A DNA stretch of 34,669 nt from Glomus cerebriforme (lineage: Eukaryota > Glomeromycota > Glomeromycetes > Glomerales > Glomeraceae), in the NCBI GenBank assembly GCA_003550305.1, contig QKYT01000092.1, forward strand, positions 201,556 through 236,224, given 5' to 3'. Position 1 is the stretch's first letter. Every line of letters starts with the position of its first letter. Positions 30,153 to 34,669 of the stretch are shown piece by piece. The notes under the pieces were generated by a model that worked only from the letters and a program-made list of their open reading frames with translations, had not been told where the DNA came from and did no database searches. A program made the position numbers and the translations under genes.

Positions 30153-32224
30153 TTTTTATTTTTATTTTTTATTTTTATGATAGCGCGGATTCAATACAAG
30201 TCTATAAGTAACAAAAATAGAAAACTAAAAGTGACTATTTCTACAATTACTAACGAAAAATATCTGAGCCCCCAATGGGAACTGCCTACGCCTAATGGAT
30301 ACGATAGGTAAAGCCAATCTGTCCCGATAGAAAAAAGGCTCGCAAGCTTAATCTACCCGCACTTTTCTTTCAGTTCAAAAATAAACTGCCTCGTGTAAGT
30401 GCTGTCATACGAGGAATGTTCCACCCTATTTTAATTGTTAGAAAAAAAGAAAAATACCTATAGAGAGAAAAATAAGTCTGTGATGGATAATAGAAGTACT
30501 CTCTAAATAAACTCCTATTAGCGCAATTGAAAAGGGTAAATACTAAATATATAGAAAAATGAAACTAATGTAAATGAAGAGAAATAAAAGGCTGTGAAAG
30601 ATAAAAGAAGTTCTCTCTAAATAAACTCCTATTATCGCAAAAAGAAAAAATTTTGTATATTAAAATTATGAATGTGAAAAAGAATTTCTATAAGAGCCAT
30701 AAGAGTTAGGGCGGGTGTGGGCGGAGGGGTTAGATAAATATGATTGTGAACCGAGTCTTCCTCCTCACGCAAGATGGTTTCTTATCTATCGGGCTTTTTT
30801 CTCCCGTCTGGATAGAGTTGGCGTGGTCTCCGATGAGAGAGACGGATCAGTGGATGATGTGGGCGATGAATCTAATCTGTTCTGCGAGTGTTGGTTGTTA
30901 AATATGTCCATTCTATGTGTGTGTCTAAGACAATGTAAAGGCAACGGGAAGGTTTTAATGGGTTTATTAAATTTCTTCCAAGTGATATGTGATATGGGTT
31001 TGAAAATTCTGTGATTCTTTTGAAATAAGGTGTGTGTGAGTTGGACCATATTATTAGTGTAATTACGTGAAGGATTTTCTATATGTGGTAAGCGGTAAGG
31101 GTTTGACTGTGAAGATTAAATTTTTTGCATGTTCTTGACGTTTGTTTTATTTTTTTAAAGTGCGTTTAGAATACGTTGAATGTTCTGATGAGGTAGTAAT
31201 GCAATAATTTTTAATTTGCTTGGCGTAAATGCATGAATCATAGTTGGATTTGCAGCCATTCTTGTTCAGGGTTTTGATTTGGAATGTATATGAAATTCCA
31301 AGGCGGTTGCTGTAAATGACTTTTGGAGTAAGACATGACCATTCATTGAATGTGCGAGAAGCGGCATCGGCGTGTTTGGCAATGGCGTCACGTGGTGAAG
31401 GTAATGAAGTGTTTCTAGAAGAGTCAGTCACGTGAAGTGCTTTCTGGTGTAAAATGCAACCCGTTCTATTATTAGACATGATAATCAGTGAGGGTAAATG
31501 GCAGGGGCCTTGGTCCGTATCGTGACTACAAGGAATAAAAATTCCTAAGCAAAAATGATATTTTTTGTAACTAAAGTTGAAAAAAGTTTTGGTACTACAG
31601 TTTCTTTGTGTTAAATTCTGTCGATGTTCGATGAAGGTAATACGGGATAATAATGAGTTTCTAATTTTGTTAAAATATTTGTGTTGTATGCGTTTCGGGA
31701 TGACCTTTTGTATGATGAAAAAATGTGTGAGTAATTTACTAATTTGGAACTTTTTGTTCAGTCTATGGGAGTTAGAAAAATATAGTTTAGGGTAGTAGAC
31801 ACATGTTTGTCATTTGTGTGTATGAGTAAATTTATTTGATTGGTGTTTGATGAATGGCAATCAATCTCAAAGAGGAAGGTTTTACTGCGATCGATTCGTA
31901 AATTTTGTTGTAACCACATGTATCGCATTTGGTCATGTGGAAATAACGGGCGGAAATGTTGAAAGAAAAATTATTTGAAGTGGAAGAAAGTTGTGTTTTG
32001 TTTGAAAGGGCCATAGGAAAAAGTTTGTTTTTTTTTAAAGGCTATAACTCTCTGTTAGGTCGAAAGTGCAGTGGGGCGATATTTCTTTAGTGAACTGGGG
32101 GTGTTGGCTATGAAAAAGCCTGGGGTTTGTGAGTTCAAGAAATTTGGTTTATGTTACTGCGGAATTCATACAGTTTTCAGAAATTCAGGAGAGAGTTTTT
32201 TTTTTGATCAATTTAAAGAAAGTC
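30153..32224 (-). mobile_element. Retroposon of about 2.07 kb (LINE-like, non-autonomous or decayed)
   Basis: Inserted in the TCATTT-rich repeat and flanked by a perfect 16-bp duplication AGTTTTGGTTATATAT at 30137-30152 and 32225-32240. Read on the minus strand it ends in an A-rich tail made of AAAAAT/AAAAAAT units directly at the target-site duplication. This is the signature of target-primed reverse transcription. The internal sequence is C-rich on the minus strand and much less AT-rich than the surroundings. Minus-strand frames of 110 (31479-31147), 87 (31049-30786) and 60 codons (32014-31832, with CDTCG) show no reverse transcriptase, endonuclease or gag-like motif I can name. Near the 3' end a 60-bp segment is repeated about 113 bp apart (30482-30540 and 30592-30650, shared CTCTCTAAATAAACTCCTAT). 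Family unassigned. Confidence 0.7.
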
Positions 32225-32460
32225 AGTTTTGGTTATATATATTAGGATAATGAATAATTTTGACTAGAATTATGAGATCACATGATGTAATTTTTAAATG
32301 ACTGTCATTTGTCATTTAANAGTTTTGGTTATATATATTAGGATAATGAATAATTTTGACTAGAATTATGAGATCACATGATGTAATTTTTAAATGACTG
32401 TCATTTGTCATTTAACATCAACAAATAACGCATGATCTGCCATTTGAGTCATTTGAGGCA
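32225..32460 (+). repeat. TCATTT-rich dispersed repeat, copy 2, right part (includes a 95-bp assembly duplication)
   Basis: Continues the interrupted repeat: AAATGACTGTCATTTGTC and GAGTCATTTGAGG follow as in the minus strand of 17400-17605. Bases 32225-32319 and 32321-32415 are identical over 95 bases around a single N at 32320. The first copy starts exactly at the target-site duplication. Confidence 0.85.
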
Positions 32461-34331
32461 GACATCGTACGGAAATGGTACAGAAAACACAAACATACTA
32501 TATGGAAATTTTTATCTATTTCTATACAGATGAATATCTGAAGATCTTCTCTGCTTTTGTAAATTGTGACTGCTTGATCAGTTTCGCTCTATGGCTCTTT
32601 ATCCTTCCCGGGATACAAACTTTTACTAATTTATAGTATCCACTATCAATAAAAAAAAAAAAAACTGCAAAATTTAAAAAAATATATTTTAAAAGAAATT
32701 TTAAAATGTGTAATCTCAGATTTCTCTTTTGGCCATAGGTTATTAAGATAGTATTAAGATCATCTGATTATATAAATCGTCTGTAAACAAGACTAGCTAA
32801 AATTGTCCACACGCTTGATGCTACTACCGCAAGATGTAGATGTTCATTTTTCAGCTAGTTTAACAAGATTGAAACTAGTCTTCATACCATTACCAATTGG
32901 TTAACTTTCAATCTGTACTTCCCAGCATTTTTCTTTTTTGACATTTGTTCTTTTGGTAGTCCATCAACGACCCGTCCTATTCTGCTCGTTTCAATATACT
33001 GTATTATGAGCAGCATTGCAAACTCCATCTGATACGTTATGGCTTTGCGAAAAGTGGCATATAAAATGGAACTTTGAAGCCAAAAACAATTGTGTAAGAA
33101 ATTAAGAATATGCTGATGTAATGTTTTCAAGTCATCAGTTGATAAACTTTTACACAGAGCTGGATTTATTCAACAAAGTATCTCCAATATAACAGCTAAA
33201 ATTAAATAATTTAAAAAATAATAAAGAATAATAATTTATTAATTAATGTTAAAGAATAATATATATATATATTTTTTTAATTCTTCATTTAAAATTAGTT
33301 TCAATTAACAAATTTTTATTTAGTTAACTTCAAACTTCGATAATCAAAATCTTTATTTGTTAAACCGTGTAACACTAGTCATTGAAATATTTTTACTCCA
33401 TACATAACGTAACAAGTTAGGATATTTGAAGGAGAAGTTAGGTAATATAATGATTCTAAAATTAAAAATGTACCTGTACAGCATTAAATGTAACTTTCAA
33501 AAATCAGAAAGAATGACGTTAACTGGAATAATTATAAAATAGTATGCTTTATAAAACATGTATCATAAGCTATTTTCACATGCTTTTTTTAAGATTATCC
33601 CTCATTTTAGGGTTTTAATGGAAGTGTTGATGACAATGAATAATAGTTTAAATTTACAATTTTAATTAACCGACCTGATCTGATCTGATTTTTTTAAATC
33701 TCAAGTATAAAAGTAAAACTTCGAAATAAAATATATTGGATGAAGGAATTGGACCAGTTTCAATTTATGTAAAGTTACGTTCATAATGAGCGTAATTCAT
33801 ATAAATTAATTTAAACTAAATTCATATACTTTCATGCACATAACAGTATAAAGGTTTGATGTGATTGATGACAAACTTGTTATAATACTTTTGCATTTGG
33901 AATTTTTATATAAATTGACGAAAAAATAAGAAGTGGTTCTTAATTCTCAAAATACATATTTAAATTATTATTGGTCAACAGAAGTAAAGAAACATCATAC
34001 TTTTATGATAAGAAAGAAAACATTCTAAACTCATGATTGATTCAACTCAGAGGTGTAGAAATAGTGCTTATAATGGAAAGTATTTTTATATATTGTCTTT
34101 TAAAAATATCATAGAATTTAAATATAAAAATATAATGATAAAATTTTTATCAAAATAAAATCGGATTTATTTTGAATAAAATATAATTCTAACTAAAAAA
34201 AAAAAGTACATTTCAAAATATAAATAAAAATAAGCTATAACAAAATAGAAAATAAAAAAAAAAGATAAAAAGATGAATTCTAAATGAACTATGATAATAA
34301 CTTTGCAAAAATTTGGCATTGCTATAATCTA
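32461..34331. other. Intergenic, AT-rich
   Basis: An 82-codon minus-strand frame at 33130-32882 (with FRKAITYQMEFAMLLIIQY and a Lys-rich end) has less repetitive composition than the other short frames here and could be a gene fragment, but I recognise no family. The remainder is AT-rich without other supported features. Confidence 0.3.
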
Positions 34332-34658
34332 TTATTCTTTATGTTCATTGTCAATCTTAACATGTTTCCCTATTTTTAAAAAATAATAAATAAACACAAT
34401 TTATAATGATTACAGCGATATATAATAGACAAATAAATTTTTACTTACTATTATCTTGAGATACATCTTCAATCTTCCGTTTTCCTGAAGAATTTATATC
34501 TAAAACAAATTTACTTAACGGACCACTAATATAATAATGCGTATTATTTAAAATTTAGATAATTGAAATGATTATTAATAATTTTATTAAAAATATTTCT
34601 TGTATTTATATTCTTTCTTACCTTTGACTGTTAATATCATTAATGTCAAGCTCATATT
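34332..34658 (-). CDS. 3' end of a spliced gene (last three exons), 5' part outside the window
   Basis: Exons on the minus strand: 34658-34622, 34525-34449 and 34369-34332, with introns of 96 and 79 nt. The acceptors are TTTTTAG, TATATTAG and AAAAATAG; the donors are GTAAGA and GTAAGT. Splicing gives one continuous frame, ELDINDINSQSGPLSKF then VLDINSSGKRKIEDVSQDN and RKHVKIDNEHKE, ending at TAA. All three junctions (phase 2, phase 1) keep the frame, and the individual exons are too short to be seen as ORFs. The KRKIEDVSQ and KHVKID parts look like a basic, nuclear-localisation-type C-terminal tail. I do not recognise the protein. The gene continues beyond the right edge. Confidence 0.65.
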
Positions 34659-34669
34659 CTAAAAAAAAA

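Noticed and set aside
30715..31014. 99-codon plus-strand frame within the retroposon
   Set aside because: Antisense to the minus-strand frame there and without similarity that I can see; the element is oriented on the minus strand by its A-rich tail.

Overview
The window reads as nuclear DNA of an arbuscular mycorrhizal fungus of the Rhizophagus type (Glomeromycotina). It is very AT-rich with long A/T runs. It has short GT-AG introns of about 67-85 nt, sparse genes, many decayed transposon pieces, and members of families expanded in Rhizophagus: kinase-like proteins with the CxxCG...WCxxC zinc ribbon and NWTSGN motif, FAR1/MULE-type proteins and Uma2-like nucleases. No rRNA, tRNA or CRISPR array was seen. 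The species is an inference, because no search could be run.

Layout. 0-5.4 kb: two intact, apparently intronless plus-strand genes, a type I membrane protein with a long disordered tail (107-1276) and a molybdenum-cofactor-sulfurase-like PLP enzyme without the usual MOSC half (3661-5331). 7.2-9.5 kb: the 3' flank of the next gene, loaded with a non-LTR retrotransposon tail fragment, a MITE and a Helitron-like 3' terminus. A decayed second copy of this flank lies at 28.4-29.5 kb. 9.47-12.8 kb: one minus-strand gene of seven exons. All introns are phase 0, and six repeats of [zinc ribbon + kinase N-lobe] are built by tandem exon duplication, with no kinase C-lobe anywhere. 13.8-17.8 kb: tandem paralogues of a small PPPY/Gln-Pro-rich tail-anchored protein (two intact, one relic). 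19.9-22.9 kb: a FAR1/MULE-type pseudogene, an intact Uma2-type PD-(D/E)XK nuclease gene with a spliced-on C2H2 zinc finger, and a pseudogene of a second nuclease-like protein. 23-34 kb: mostly repeats and relics, including a retroposon of about 2.07 kb (30153-32224) inserted in a TCATTT-rich repeat with a 16-bp target-site duplication. At the right edge is the 3' end of a spliced gene (34332-34658).

The most notable items are: (1) the half-kinase exon array, whose units show a two-unit higher-order period; (2) the retroposon, bounded on both sides by exactly 95-base duplications split by a single N, as expected if the assembler saw both filled and empty sites, i.e. an insertion polymorphic between nuclei; (3) the Uma2-C2H2 fusion. 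No operon-like organisation is expected or seen. The genes look functionally independent apart from the local tandem duplications.
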